Source of the DNA: an uncultured Bacteroidota bacterium
Lineage (GTDB): Bacteria; Bacteroidota; Bacteroidia; Chitinophagales; LD1
NCBI GenBank assembly: GCA_937894725.1
Contig: CALAYL010000095.1
Span: 1-64,000 of the forward strand
Direction: 5' to 3'
Length of the DNA stretch: 64,000 bases
Position 1 is the stretch's first letter; the number at the start of each line of letters is the position of its first letter. Below are positions 37,501-45,690 of this stretch, in pieces. The position numbers and the translations under genes are program-made. A model generated the notes under the pieces. The model had not been told where the DNA came from. It did not search any database and saw only the letters and a list, made by a program, of their open reading frames with translations.

Positions 37501-38262
37501 GAGTCCTATAGAAAATGGCTTTACATGCGCTACAGAGGTATAAAAAGCTTCGGGTGTTTGTCCACTGAGGGTTCGTCCACTCGCATCGGTGATAGTGCCC
37601 GAAATCATAATAGGCAGCGCTGTTCCCAATTCTTTTTGCACTAAATCAATCGCAAACAAAGCAGCTTTTGCATTGAGTGTATCGAAAATAGTTTCTACCA
37701 AAAGTATATCACTACCGCCCTCAATAAGCGCCCGAGCTTGTTCACTATAGGCATTCACTAGCTGGTCGTACGAAATAGCTCTAAATCCAGGATTATTGAC
37801 ATCGGGCGAAAGCGATGCCGTACGATTGGTAGGGCCAAAGGCTCCCGCCACAAAAGGGCCGTCTGATTCTTTGAGATTATTTTTCTTTCTAAAATCGAGT
37901 ACTGCCTGCTTTGCTATTTTTGCACCTTCAAAATTGATTCGATATACTTCTTTCTCCAATTTATAATCAGCCTGTGCTATCCACGTTCCACTGAACGTAT
38001 TGGTTTCGATAATATCTGCTCCTGCATCGAGATACTCCATGTGGATGGAGTAAACTACATCAGGACGAGTGATAGAAAGCAAATCATTATTGCCCTTGAG
38101 ATCGTCTGTGTGGTTTACAAAATCAGTGCCTCTGAAATCAGCTTCGGTAAGCTGATGGCGCTGAATCATGGTGCCCATGGCACCATCGAGTATCAAAATT
38201 TTCTTTAGGGCTAAATTTTCTAACGATTGTCGGATAGTTGCTTTTTGTTCTGCGGTGTTCAT
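34567..38262 (-). CDS. metH: Cobalamin-dependent methionine synthase
   Basis: Transfers the methyl group of 5-methyl-THF through B12 to homocysteine, giving methionine and THF. 1231 residues with all four modules: homocysteine-binding barrel with zinc cysteines (LNCALGA and GGCCGTTPDHI, about 316-320); folate-binding barrel (FMNVGERTNVTGSKKF); cap and B12 domain with the axial-His motif DVHDIGKNIVG (His about 773); and reactivation domain that binds AdoMet (TEFWGYAVGEELDNEDLI, RPAPGYAACPDHTEK). Full length and intact. The leader carries a SAM-I riboswitch at 38318-38408, so expression should fall when AdoMet is plentiful. metF lies on the other strand at 38962. Confidence 0.98.
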   Translation of the reverse strand: MNTAEQKATIRQSLENLALKKILILDGAMGTMIQRHQLTEADFRGTDFVNHTDDLKGNNDLLSITRPDVVYSIHMEYLDAGADIIETNTFSGTWIAQADYKLEKEVYRINFEGAKIAKQAVLDFRKKNNLKESDGPFVAGAFGPTNRTASLSPDVNNPGFRAISYDQLVNAYSEQARALIEGGSDILLVETIFDTLNAKAALFAIDLVQKELGTALPIMISGTITDASGRTLSGQTPEAFYTSVAHVKPFSIGLNCALGAKDMRPHMESISKTATCFTSAYPNAGLPNAFGGYDETPEMMGEALEDFIQNGFVNVIGGCCGTTPDHIRVFASIAKKYPPRHRPRPLKFMRLSGLEPLVFTPESNFMNVGERTNVTGSKKFLTLIKEDKFEAALSVAREQVEGGAQVIDVNMDEGMIDGVDSMTRFLHLIASEPDISRVPVMIDSSKWEIIEAGLKCVQGKGIVNSISLKGGVEEFKKQAELVKHYGAAVIVMAFDENGQADSYERRIEICERAYNILVNELDFPAEDIIFDPNIFPVGTGMEEHRQNALDFFRATKWIKENLPYAKVSGGVSNVSFSFRGNNTVREAMHAAFLFHAIQHGMDMGIVNPSMLEVYDNIPKDLLERIEDVLLDRRADATERLMEFAESVKSKGKVATTQDMGWREGSVEDRLSHALIKGVVDFIDEDTAEALAKYERPLLVIEGPLMAGMNIVGDLFGSGKMFLPQVVKSARVMKKSVAYLEPFLAEEKRRNAELGIISTQGAGKVLLATVKGDVHDIGKNIVGVVLACNNYEIVDLGVMVSADKILSEAVAQNVDVIGLSGLITPSLDEMVHVASEMERLGIKKPLIIGGATTSKLHTAVKVAPVFSGTVIHVLDASKSVTVVSNLLNDELREPFVETTKAEYADMREQFANRKSDIQYITLEAARENKLIVDFEAEKPFTPKQIGKFVLADYDLAEIAKFIDWSPLFSTWQLSGTYPRIFENERFGAEAKKLFDDAKLMLEKIIKEKWLTANGTYGIFEAHSKGEKVILENENTHFHFLRQQTKKPEGQTNKCLADFIAPSNDFIGAFAVSTGIGIDEHVARFEADHDDYSAIMVKALADRLAEAFAELLHKKVRTEFWGYAVGEELDNEDLIREKYQGIRPAPGYAACPDHTEKGTIWKLLDVEKNTGIQLTESYAMYPTAAVSGFYFAHPQASYFGVGKIERDQVASVAASRGWTAAQMERWLRPNLSY

Positions 38263-38317
38263 AGTTTCATATTTAATTTATCTACCCAGAAAAAATTGAA
38301 ATTAAAACTTCGCAGTC

Positions 38318-38408
38318 TTATCTTTCAGGAATTGGCACCTTTCTCACGGTTTTGGAGTGAGCGGTTGTCAAGACTTCACAGGGCCTGTCCCTCCGTCTTT
38401 CTGGATAA
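38318..38408 (-). ncRNA. SAM-I (S-box) riboswitch upstream of metH
   Basis: Read on the minus strand, the conserved S-box core is present: GGAGGGACAGGCCCTGTGAA, then a CAACC-containing junction and GGTGCCAATTCCTG. Helix P1 closes with TTATC (38408-38404) and GATAA (38322-38318). It ends 56 nt before the metH ATG. After P1 only a weak 6-bp hairpin with a T-rich tail is seen, overlapping the 3' P1 arm by two bases, so whether control is at transcription or translation is unclear. Confidence 0.93.
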
Positions 38409-38438
38409 TCATAGTTATAAAGAGCGATGCAAATATGC

Positions 38439-38446
38439 TATATTCG
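38439..38446 (+). promoter_or_regulatory. Candidate -7 box for the META lipoprotein gene
   Basis: TATATTCG matches TAnnTTTG in all but one base and lies 20 nt before the preferred GTG start. The same box precedes the gene at 41719. No good -33 element is visible here. Confidence 0.4.
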
Positions 38447-38466
38447 CCTTGAAAATAAAAGAAAAG

Positions 38467-38931
38467 GTGCAAAAATTAGTTATTATCGTCATATTCATGA
38501 GTATAGCCATAGCTGGATGTAAATCACCAAAACAAACTGCTGCTATAAAAACACAAGATCAAGTGATAGCGGACAAAAACAACCTAAAACGAGAATGGGT
38601 GCTAAAAACACTAGAGGGAAACGCGGAAGGAAACAAGGCGCTGCAATCGCTCAATAATAAACCCTACCTCAACCTTACAGAAAATATAAAAGGATTTGGC
38701 GGCTGCAACACTATTGGTGGCGGAAAACTGGAAATAAATGGAGCTAACATTTCGTTTGACAAAATATTTAGTACACGAAAAGCTTGCATGGGCAATGAAG
38801 GAAATGTAGAAATGTTTTTTTTAGCCATGCTAAACAACGCCAAGCGATTCAAAACAGAAGGTCATTTTTTAATGCTTTTTGATGAAAATGAGAAAAAACT
38901 AGCTACACTGGTAGCTACAGATTGGGATTAA
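38467..38931 (+). CDS. META-domain (HslJ-like) lipoprotein
   Basis: 154 residues with a GTG start at 38467, chosen because the frame upstream runs through the antisense of the SAM riboswitch and the metH leader. An ATG ten codons later is the alternative. Lipobox AIAGC. The META/HslJ domain covers about residues 40-150: WVLKTLEGN, LNLTENIKGFGGCNTIGGGK, FSTRKACMGNEGNVEMFFLAML. In the family such proteins are outer-membrane or periplasmic and linked to heat or antibiotic stress; the exact role is unknown. metF follows 30 nt later. Confidence 0.82.
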   Translation: MQKLVIIVIFMSIAIAGCKSPKQTAAIKTQDQVIADKNNLKREWVLKTLEGNAEGNKALQSLNNKPYLNLTENIKGFGGCNTIGGGKLEINGANISFDKIFSTRKACMGNEGNVEMFFLAMLNNAKRFKTEGHFLMLFDENEKKLATLVATDWD

Positions 38932-38961
38932 TAAAATACATTTGAGCCTACAAAAAACATT

Positions 38962-39912
38962 ATGAAAGTAACTGAACATATCGAAAAAGCTAAAGGAAAA
39001 ACGATTTTTTCAATCGAAGTCTTGCCACCGCAAAAGGGAAGAAACCTAGATGATTTAGTAAAGGTGATAGAGCCGCTGATGGAGTTTAATCCACAGTTTA
39101 TAGACGTGACCTATCATCCCGAAGATGTGATGTACAAAAAGCGTGAAGATGGATTGATAGAAGAAGTGCCATTAAGAAAAAGACCGGGTACTGTAGGTAT
39201 CTGTGCAGCCATCAAAGGAAAATTTAATGTGGACACAGTACCTCATTTAGTATGTACAGGTTTTACAAAAGAAGAGACCGAAGATGCGCTTTTTACCCTG
39301 AGCTATTTGGGTATAGACAATGTGCTTTTACTGAAAGGTGACCCTGCTAAAAGCCCCTCTGCTGCTGCTAAAGATGGATATTCGTATGCCTCTGATTTGG
39401 TAAAGCAAGTGGCGCTGATGAATACGGGCAAGTTTCTACATGAAGAAACGATAAATGAATGGAAAACCGATTTTTGTATCGGTGTAGCAGGCTATCCCGA
39501 AAAGCATTTTGAAGCACCAAATTTAAACTCTGATTTAAAGAATCTAAAACGAAAAGTAGATGCTGGTGCAGACTATGTAGTGACTCAGTTTTTCTTTGAC
39601 AATGCGCATTATTTTGAGTTTGTAGAAAAAGCGAGAGAAATGGGTATATCTGTACCTATTATTCCAGGCCTAAAGCCATTACAAACGGCCAAACAACTTT
39701 CAATTTTGCCGAGCAAATTTTTCATCAATCTTCCAGAAGCATTAGTGACAGAAGTTGAAAAATGCAAAAATAATGACCAAGTAAAAAAGGTAGGTATAGA
39801 GTGGTGCATAGCCCAATCAAAAGAACTCAAAAAAGCGGGTGTACCTAGTTTGCATTACTACACTATGAGTAGAAGTGAGGCTACTATGGCTATAGCTAAA
39901 GAAGTGTTTTAG
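38962..39912 (+). CDS. metF: 5,10-methylenetetrahydrofolate reductase
   Basis: A flavoprotein reducing methylene-THF to 5-methyl-THF, the methyl donor for MetH. 316 residues. Conserved features: the N-terminal FSIEVLPPQKGR, LLKGDPAK, the FAD/substrate region YVVTQFFFDNAHYFEFV and IIPGLKPLQTAKQL. Length is normal. It is divergent from metH, separated by the META lipoprotein gene, and not under the riboswitch, which reads the other way. Confidence 0.96.
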   Translation: MKVTEHIEKAKGKTIFSIEVLPPQKGRNLDDLVKVIEPLMEFNPQFIDVTYHPEDVMYKKREDGLIEEVPLRKRPGTVGICAAIKGKFNVDTVPHLVCTGFTKEETEDALFTLSYLGIDNVLLLKGDPAKSPSAAAKDGYSYASDLVKQVALMNTGKFLHEETINEWKTDFCIGVAGYPEKHFEAPNLNSDLKNLKRKVDAGADYVVTQFFFDNAHYFEFVEKAREMGISVPIIPGLKPLQTAKQLSILPSKFFINLPEALVTEVEKCKNNDQVKKVGIEWCIAQSKELKKAGVPSLHYYTMSRSEATMAIAKEVF

Positions 39913-40065
39913 GGAGCTGATTTTCGACAGTTATGCTTTTGTAGAAGGGGATTCCATATTTATAATAAATCAAATTTGCATTGCGAATGTAAAGAAATGA
40001 GCATTCTTGTTACGCTTTGCTAAACAAGGATGAGGGGAGGTATTTGAAGAACTGATTTATATTTA

Positions 40066-40097
40066 CCTTTTCCAAAGTTTCTAAACTTTGGAAAAGG
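40066..40097. repeat. 15-bp-stem palindrome
   Basis: Arms 40066-40080 and 40083-40097 (CCTTTTCCAAAGTTT and its complement) are perfect, with a 2-nt centre. It lies 12 nt upstream of the second hairpin. Palindromes of this kind recur between genes in Bacteroidota, so it may be a REP-like element as well as a 3'-end hairpin of metF. Confidence 0.75.
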
Positions 40098-40108
40098 TTT
40101 TCTAAAAC

Positions 40109-40144
40109 AAACCCTCAAGGTTTTCATCAACCTTGAGGGTTTTT
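40109..40144. terminator. Bidirectional terminator between metF and the phosphohexomutase gene
   Basis: Arms AAACCCTCAAGGTT (40109-40122) and its complement (40129-40142) pair perfectly around TTCATC and are followed by T's to 40144. It serves the convergent genes on both sides. Confidence 0.8.
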
Positions 40145-40181
40145 AAAATCATACTAATCTTCCAATCAACTAATCCGATTT

Positions 40182-41579
40182 TTATCCTAACAAAGCCGTC
40201 TTCACTTCTGCCAAGATTTCTTCTACTCTGGCTGGTGTAGCCGCTTCGGCATATACTCTCAAAACGGGTTCTGTGCCTGATGCACGAATCATCACCGATT
40301 CTTCATTTGCAAAGTGATATTTGTAGCCATCTAAATCTTCTACTCTTTCTATGGCTATGTTGCCAAAGGTTTTAAATGCGCCTGATTTGCAATTATCGAG
40401 TATCGAAAGTTTCAACTCTTCGGTGATATGAAGGTCATTTCTATTGTATGAAAATGCCCCTACGATGGCATAGATTTCACTGATCAAATCTTTTAGTTTC
40501 ATACCCGATTTAGCCATGTGTTCTATCAATACCAATCCATCCCAAATACCATCACGCTCTGGTATGTGGCCTTTCACCGCTATACCACCGCTCTCTTCGC
40601 CTCCTACGAGTACATCTTCGTTGATCATTTTTTCGCAAATGTATTTAAACCCGATTTTGGTGACCTCTATTTCGATACCATAGGCAGCACAAAGTTTTTT
40701 CACTTTATCCGATACCGAAAACGCTACCACTACTTTGCCCGTCATGCCTTTGTATTTGTACAATACGTGGATGAGTAATAAAATCACATGATGTGCATCG
40801 ATAAATTTTCCTCTACCATCGTAAAGTCCAATCCTATCGGCATCGCCATCGGTAGCTAGTCCAAAATCGGCATGTAAAGTTTGCTTCAAATGCGCTTCAA
40901 ATTCTTGTAAGTTCTTTGCGATAGGCTCTGGCGCTTGTCCATAGAAAGATGGATTGTACTCGCAATGCATCAAATCCGCATGGGGCATCAAGCGAGGAAA
41001 AATACTCTGACCCGCACCATACATAGCATCGTAGGCTACGGCTATACCACTATTATTGATCAACTCCAAGTCTATATTTTCGGCTACATGGTCATAGTAC
41101 ATCTGCTCTAAATCCACTATTTCTATCTTACCCTCTTTTGCTAGCGCTTCGAGTCCAATTTCTTTTACATCATATGCCTCAGGAATAATGGCCTCGATTT
41201 CTTCAATATATTTTACAATCAGTGGTCCACCATGTTTTGCTTTTAGTTTGTATCCATTATAAGATGGTGGATTGTGCGATGCGGTGAATATAACCCCCAA
41301 TTCGCAACCTAAATTTCTAGCCGCCAATGAAATCATAGGAGTAGAAACAAAATTTGGGTCAAAGTAAACCTTGATACCTTCGTTTAAAAACACATTGATA
41401 GCTGTAGTAGAAAAAAGCGTACCGCCAAATCTACAATCGTAACCTACTACAATGGCTGCGTCTGGGTTTTGTTGTTTTGCCCAATCGGCAGTAGCCTTAG
41501 CTACACGAGCCACATTAGCAGTCGTAAAATCATGGGCTATAATACCCCTCCATCCATCTGTTCCGAATTTAATCTTCAT
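40182..41579 (-). CDS. Phosphohexomutase (phosphoglucomutase/phosphomannomutase family)
   Basis: Interconverts hexose 1- and 6-phosphates through an enzyme phosphoserine. 465 residues with the four signatures: TASHNP with the catalytic Ser (about 98-103), the metal loop DGDADR (about 243-248), the sugar-binding GGEESGG (about 320) and the phosphate-binding RASGTEP near the C-terminus. The N-terminus KFGTDGWRGIIAHDFT is typical of the Bacteroidota type. Whether it acts on glucose, mannose or glucosamine phosphate cannot be told from sequence. Confidence 0.93.
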   Translation of the reverse strand: MKIKFGTDGWRGIIAHDFTTANVARVAKATADWAKQQNPDAAIVVGYDCRFGGTLFSTTAINVFLNEGIKVYFDPNFVSTPMISLAARNLGCELGVIFTASHNPPSYNGYKLKAKHGGPLIVKYIEEIEAIIPEAYDVKEIGLEALAKEGKIEIVDLEQMYYDHVAENIDLELINNSGIAVAYDAMYGAGQSIFPRLMPHADLMHCEYNPSFYGQAPEPIAKNLQEFEAHLKQTLHADFGLATDGDADRIGLYDGRGKFIDAHHVILLLIHVLYKYKGMTGKVVVAFSVSDKVKKLCAAYGIEIEVTKIGFKYICEKMINEDVLVGGEESGGIAVKGHIPERDGIWDGLVLIEHMAKSGMKLKDLISEIYAIVGAFSYNRNDLHITEELKLSILDNCKSGAFKTFGNIAIERVEDLDGYKYHFANEESVMIRASGTEPVLRVYAEAATPARVEEILAEVKTALLG

Positions 41580-41660
41580 ACTTTATCATTTTTTTCTGTG
41601 GCAAATATAGACTTTTGAAACAGTTTGCGGAATTGAGCGCTATATATGATCAATGTAGCA

Positions 41661-41689
41661 TTTGAGGATAAATAGTTTTTTTATATTCG
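41661..41689 (+). promoter_or_regulatory. Promoter of the split 5'-nucleotidase operon
   Basis: TTTG at 41661-41664, 17 nt, then TATATTCG at 41682-41689. The lipoprotein start codon is at 41719. Confidence 0.55.
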
Positions 41690-41718
41690 CCCAATTACCG
41701 CATTTGTAGCATTTTCAG

Positions 41719-42468
41719 ATGAAATCAAAATATATAGGTTACTTAGTTGCATTGATACTAGCTCTCGGAGCTTGCAAGCCCCTACAAATAGTAGAGTATA
41801 ACGCCAAAGAAATTCCCGTTACCGAAGATAACGCATCTACCAATTCGGATATAGCTAGCTACATTTCGCTCTATCACGATTCGTTAGAAAAAGAAATGAG
41901 TCTAGTGATAGCGCAAAATACGGTCACACTCACTAAACGACAGCCAGAATCTACACTCGGTAATCTATTGGCAGATGCACTTTGGGAAGAAACAAGGCTA
42001 AACCTCAATAAAAAAATAGATATAGCTATCGTAAATCAAGGCGGGATACGCCTACCCCAACTACCCGCAGGCGATGTATCGGTAGGTAAAGTTTATGAGC
42101 TGATGCCGTTTGATAATATGGCGGTGGTGCTGGAGTTTACAGGAGTAGAATTGCAGCAGCTTTTTAATAGCATGGCTTTTGTAGGAGGCTGGCCAGTGGC
42201 TGGCGCTACCTATGTAATAGAAAATAAAAAAGCGGCTAAGCTAATGATAGGTGGAGAGCCCCTTTCGTACGAAAAAAAATATACAGTAGTGCTGAGCGAT
42301 TATCTAGCGAACGGGGGTGATAAATTAGATATGCTCAAAAACAAGCCACAAGAAAATACAGGTCTTTTATTGCGCGATATGTTTCTCCGTTACTTTGCTC
42401 GCAAAAAAGTATTGACATCTGGGGTTGAAGGCCGAATCATCATTCAAAACGATATAGAGAGTGAATAG
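41719..42468 (+). CDS. Lipoprotein consisting of the 5'-nucleotidase C-terminal domain
   Basis: 249 residues. The signal ends in the lipobox LGAC (Cys19). The rest matches the substrate-binding C-terminal domain of UshA-like 5'-nucleotidases: ESTLGNLLADALWEE, VNQGGIRLPQLPAGDVSVG, LMPFDNMAVVLEFTG and YTVVLSDYLANGGDK. The metallophosphatase half is absent here and encoded by the next gene, whose start overlaps this stop by 8 bp. The two products probably work together outside the cytoplasm. Confidence 0.9.
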   Translation: MKSKYIGYLVALILALGACKPLQIVEYNAKEIPVTEDNASTNSDIASYISLYHDSLEKEMSLVIAQNTVTLTKRQPESTLGNLLADALWEETRLNLNKKIDIAIVNQGGIRLPQLPAGDVSVGKVYELMPFDNMAVVLEFTGVELQQLFNSMAFVGGWPVAGATYVIENKKAAKLMIGGEPLSYEKKYTVVLSDYLANGGDKLDMLKNKPQENTGLLLRDMFLRYFARKKVLTSGVEGRIIIQNDIESE

Positions 42469-43372
42469 AAAAGACTTTATACAAAAATCAATTTTAGGCA
42501 CTACGCTAATAGGGTTAGGTCAAATCCCCATTGAAGTATTGGCTGCGGCTGGTATGACCCGACTCACTATCTTACATACCAACGACCAACATAGCAGAGT
42601 AGAACCATTTCCTATGGATGGAGGGAAGCATCAAGGCATGGGCGGTATGGAACGGAGAGCCGCTATAATAACGGAGATTAGAAAACAAGAGCGTAATGTA
42701 ATGCTGCTCGATAGTGGCGATATTTTTCAAGGCACACCTTATTTCAATAAGTTTTTTGGTGCTGTAGAGATTGAGCTTATGAATAAGATGCGATATGATG
42801 CTTCCACATTTGGCAATCATGACTTTGATGGCGGGTTAGAAAACTTGACAGTACGTATGGAGCAAGCCAATTTTCCTTTTATCAATAGCAATTACGACCT
42901 CACGAATTCACCTTTGAAAAAGACAAAACCTTATAAATTGTTTCAGTACGATAAAATAAAAGTAGGAGTTTTGGGGTTGGGCATCGAACCCAATGGCTTG
43001 ATTCCTAAAACACTTTATGGAGACATTGTGTACAACAATCCTATACAGATAGCAAATGAAACGGCAGCTATTTTAAAGCATGACGAAAAGTGCCACATGA
43101 TAATATGCCTTTCTCATCTAGGCTTTAAGTATGAGGGCAAAAAAATATCAGATGTATCGCTCGCAAAAGAAACAAGAAATATCGATCTAATATTGGGAGG
43201 GCACACACATACCTTTTTGGGAGAGCCTCAAGTATATAAGAATATAGATGGCGAAATCGTGTTAATAAATCAAGTAGGATGGGCAGGCTTAGTGCTCGGC
43301 AGAATTGATTTTGTATTCGACCATAAGAAAAGAAAAGAGATAGCGAAAAATTCGCCCATAAAAATTGGATAA
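42461..43372 (+). CDS. 5'-nucleotidase metallophosphoesterase domain protein
   Basis: 303 residues from a GTG start. The N-terminus NRKDFIQKSILGTTLIGLGQ resembles a weak twin-arginine (RK) signal. Dimetal phosphoesterase motifs: ILHTNDQHSRV, LLDSGDIFQGTPY, FGNHDFDGG, ICLSHLG and LGGHTHTF. It is the catalytic half of a 5'-nucleotidase, the C-terminal half being the preceding gene. It should release nucleosides from extracytoplasmic nucleotides. Confidence 0.92.
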   Translation: MNRKDFIQKSILGTTLIGLGQIPIEVLAAAGMTRLTILHTNDQHSRVEPFPMDGGKHQGMGGMERRAAIITEIRKQERNVMLLDSGDIFQGTPYFNKFFGAVEIELMNKMRYDASTFGNHDFDGGLENLTVRMEQANFPFINSNYDLTNSPLKKTKPYKLFQYDKIKVGVLGLGIEPNGLIPKTLYGDIVYNNPIQIANETAAILKHDEKCHMIICLSHLGFKYEGKKISDVSLAKETRNIDLILGGHTHTFLGEPQVYKNIDGEIVLINQVGWAGLVLGRIDFVFDHKKRKEIAKNSPIKIG

Positions 43373-43564
43373 AAAACAGGCCGTTCGTTGAATGTTTTTT
43401 TTATAAAAAACTTGTTTTTTTCAATCTTAGTTTTTTTTTACCTACTGCTAAAAAAACTTTAAAAACAATAGCAAAAAAATTTTTTTCTACACATTCTATT
43501 TCACATATTCACACTCTCGTTACAAAAGTTCAATATTTAGTTCACCTTAGACAACCAAACCAAC

Positions 43565-45004
43565 ATGACAGAAAAATCGGCAATAGAAATTTGGAGCGCA
43601 TGTCTTGAGATTATTAAAGATAATCTGAGCCAGCAAAGTTTCAAAACATGGTTCGAACCGATTAAACCTGTAGATCTAAAAGGGAACGTTCTTACGATTC
43701 AAGTACCTAGCCAATTTTTTTATGAGTGGCTAGAAGAGCATTATGTATCTCTGTTGCGTAAAACGATAAAACGCGAGTTAGGCAACGATGGTAGGCTCGA
43801 ATACAGAATCGTAGTGGACAACAACGCATCTCCTAAAAAACAATCTACAGTCAATTATCCGAACTATAACACCGGCTTCAATGAAAATCCAGAACTCAGT
43901 GTACCCCTGTTTTTGCAAGGCAACACAATCAAAAATCCATTTATCATTCCCGGTCTCAAAAAAATAAACATAGAATCGCAACTCAATGCAGCGTACAATT
44001 TCGATTCTTTTGTAGAAGGAGATTGCAATAGACTAGCACGCTCAGCGGGATTTGCCGTAGCTAAGCAGCCAGGAGGTACAGCCTTCAATCCACTTGTATT
44101 ATATGGTGGTGTAGGCTTAGGCAAAACACATATGGCACAAGCGATAGGAAACGAAGTAAAAAACAACTTTCCAAACAAGACCGTATTATATGTGTCGTCC
44201 GAAAAATTTACAAATCAGTTTTTTGATGCTGTAAAAAACAATTCGGTAAACGACTTCGTGCATTTCTACCAATTAATCGATGTATTGATTGTAGATGATA
44301 TTCAGTTTTTTGGAAACAAAGAAAAAACGCAAGACATTTTCTTCCACATATTTAATCACCTCCATCAAAATGGCAAGCAGCTTGTGTTGACTACAGATAG
44401 GTCGCCACGCGATTTGGAAGGTATGGAAGAGCGATTGCTCTCTCGATTCAAATGGGGATTGAGTGCTGACTTGCAGCTGCCCGATTTTGAAACTCGAATA
44501 GCCATATTGGAAAACAAGATGTACAAAGACGGTATAGAGCTACCGCGCGATGTAGTAGAGTTTGTAGCGTATAATATCAACACCAATGTACGTGAACTAG
44601 AGGCAGCCCTGATTTCACTTTTAGCTCAAGCTTCTTTAAATAAAAAAGAGGTGGACTTGGATTTAGCTAAAAAAATCATCAAAAACTTTGTCAAAACAAT
44701 TTCGAGAGAAGTATCTATCGATTTCATTCAGAAAACGGTATGCGACTACTACAATGTACCTATCGACCATTTGAAAGAACAAACTCGAAAACGTATGATA
44801 GTACAGGCTCGTCAGTTATCTATGTTTTTGGCTAAATCTTACACCAAAAATTCACTAAAAGTAATAGGCAAACATTTTGGCGGCAGAGACCACTCTACGG
44901 TGATCCACTCTTGCCAAGCGGTACAAAACCTCATCGATACCGATGATGAATTTAAAGATCAGGTGTCCGAGATTCAAAAGAAAATACAAATGAGCATTTC
45001 ATAA
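43565..45004 (+). CDS. dnaA: Chromosomal replication initiator protein DnaA
   Basis: A AAA+ ATPase that binds DnaA boxes and opens the origin. 479 residues: N-terminal helicase-interaction domain (about 1-90, QQSFKTWFEPIKPVDLKGN), variable linker, AAA+ core with Walker A GGVGLGKTH (about 181-188) and Walker B VLIVDDIQFF, and the C-terminal DNA-binding domain with GGRDHSTVIHSCQ. It is probably monocistronic, with a terminator at 45028-45060. The 192-bp upstream spacer is very A+T-rich, but I see no clear cluster of TTATCCACA boxes. Confidence 0.98.
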   Translation: MTEKSAIEIWSACLEIIKDNLSQQSFKTWFEPIKPVDLKGNVLTIQVPSQFFYEWLEEHYVSLLRKTIKRELGNDGRLEYRIVVDNNASPKKQSTVNYPNYNTGFNENPELSVPLFLQGNTIKNPFIIPGLKKINIESQLNAAYNFDSFVEGDCNRLARSAGFAVAKQPGGTAFNPLVLYGGVGLGKTHMAQAIGNEVKNNFPNKTVLYVSSEKFTNQFFDAVKNNSVNDFVHFYQLIDVLIVDDIQFFGNKEKTQDIFFHIFNHLHQNGKQLVLTTDRSPRDLEGMEERLLSRFKWGLSADLQLPDFETRIAILENKMYKDGIELPRDVVEFVAYNINTNVRELEAALISLLAQASLNKKEVDLDLAKKIIKNFVKTISREVSIDFIQKTVCDYYNVPIDHLKEQTRKRMIVQARQLSMFLAKSYTKNSLKVIGKHFGGRDHSTVIHSCQAVQNLIDTDDEFKDQVSEIQKKIQMSIS

Positions 45005-45027
45005 ATAGTCATAAATCAATCTACTCC

Positions 45028-45060
45028 AAAAGCCGTAATTCCGTTAAAATTACGGCTTTT
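45028..45060 (+). terminator. dnaA terminator
   Basis: AAAAGCCGTAATT at 45028-45040 pairs with 45048-45060 around a 7-nt loop, ending in TTTT. It lies 23 nt after the dnaA stop. Confidence 0.9.
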
Positions 45061-45130
45061 GCATTTTTAGGAAATGAGCTAAAGGCATAAGCTATTGCCC
45101 AATACTCAAAGTTTTCTTACTTTAGCAAAA

Positions 45131-45514
45131 GTGAAAAAATTTCTACCTATATTGTTTTTATCAATTTACTTGATTTCGGCTACCGAGTTGAGTCAGTTGC
45201 TAAAAATGCCGTTGTTAGTTCAACACTACTTAGAGCATAAAGAGGAAAATCACAGCATCACTATCTGGCAATTTCTTTATATGCACTACGCCTTAGAAAA
45301 TGCAAAAGACACTGACATTAAGGATACGAAATTGCCTTTTAAAACAAGTACCAATGTAGCGTATAGCATAGCCCTCGGACTCCCAAACAAATTGGATTTT
45401 GACTTAAAACCTAAAAACCCATTGACAGCGGTAAAGAAAATATTCTACTATCAAAGTGATTTCGCTTCTTCCCATTTTTTATCCTTCATCTGGCAGCCAC
45501 CTAAGGCCTGTTAA
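45131..45514 (+). CDS. Hypothetical exported protein upstream of the RND efflux genes
   Basis: 127 residues from a GTG at 45131; a TTG twelve codons earlier (45095) lies upstream of a promoter-like TACTTTAGC and is less likely. One N-terminal hydrophobic segment (KKFLPILFLSIYLISA) is a signal or anchor. The rest is about 110 soluble residues ending IWQPPKAC. Small proteins of this sort often precede Bacteroidota metal-efflux genes, so a link is likely, but the function is unknown. Confidence 0.6.
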   Translation: MKKFLPILFLSIYLISATELSQLLKMPLLVQHYLEHKEENHSITIWQFLYMHYALENAKDTDIKDTKLPFKTSTNVAYSIALGLPNKLDFDLKPKNPLTAVKKIFYYQSDFASSHFLSFIWQPPKAC

Positions 45515-45690
45515 TACACTTTCTTTTTAGCAAATCTGCTTTAAAATTATATCTATCCAAGGTATAACTAGTAGTGTAATACGCTAACAAAAGAAGTCAA
45601 AAATAAATATCACTTTTTTGAAAAAAAATGACGCGTAAATGGCTATCCAATTAGCCTTTTTGCCCATTTATCTGTATTAACTCTTAAACT

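Noticed and set aside
38227..38466. 80-codon N-terminal extension of the META lipoprotein
   Set aside because: The sequence is the complement of the metH start and SAM riboswitch, and it would hide the lipoprotein signal.
43373..43564. Replication origin upstream of dnaA
   Set aside because: The spacer is A+T-rich, but only weak partial matches to TTATCCACA were found and no cluster, so proximity to dnaA alone is not enough.
45641..45661. Terminator GGCTA/TAGCC before the RND gene
   Set aside because: The stem is only 5 bp; too weak to call, though a T-run follows.
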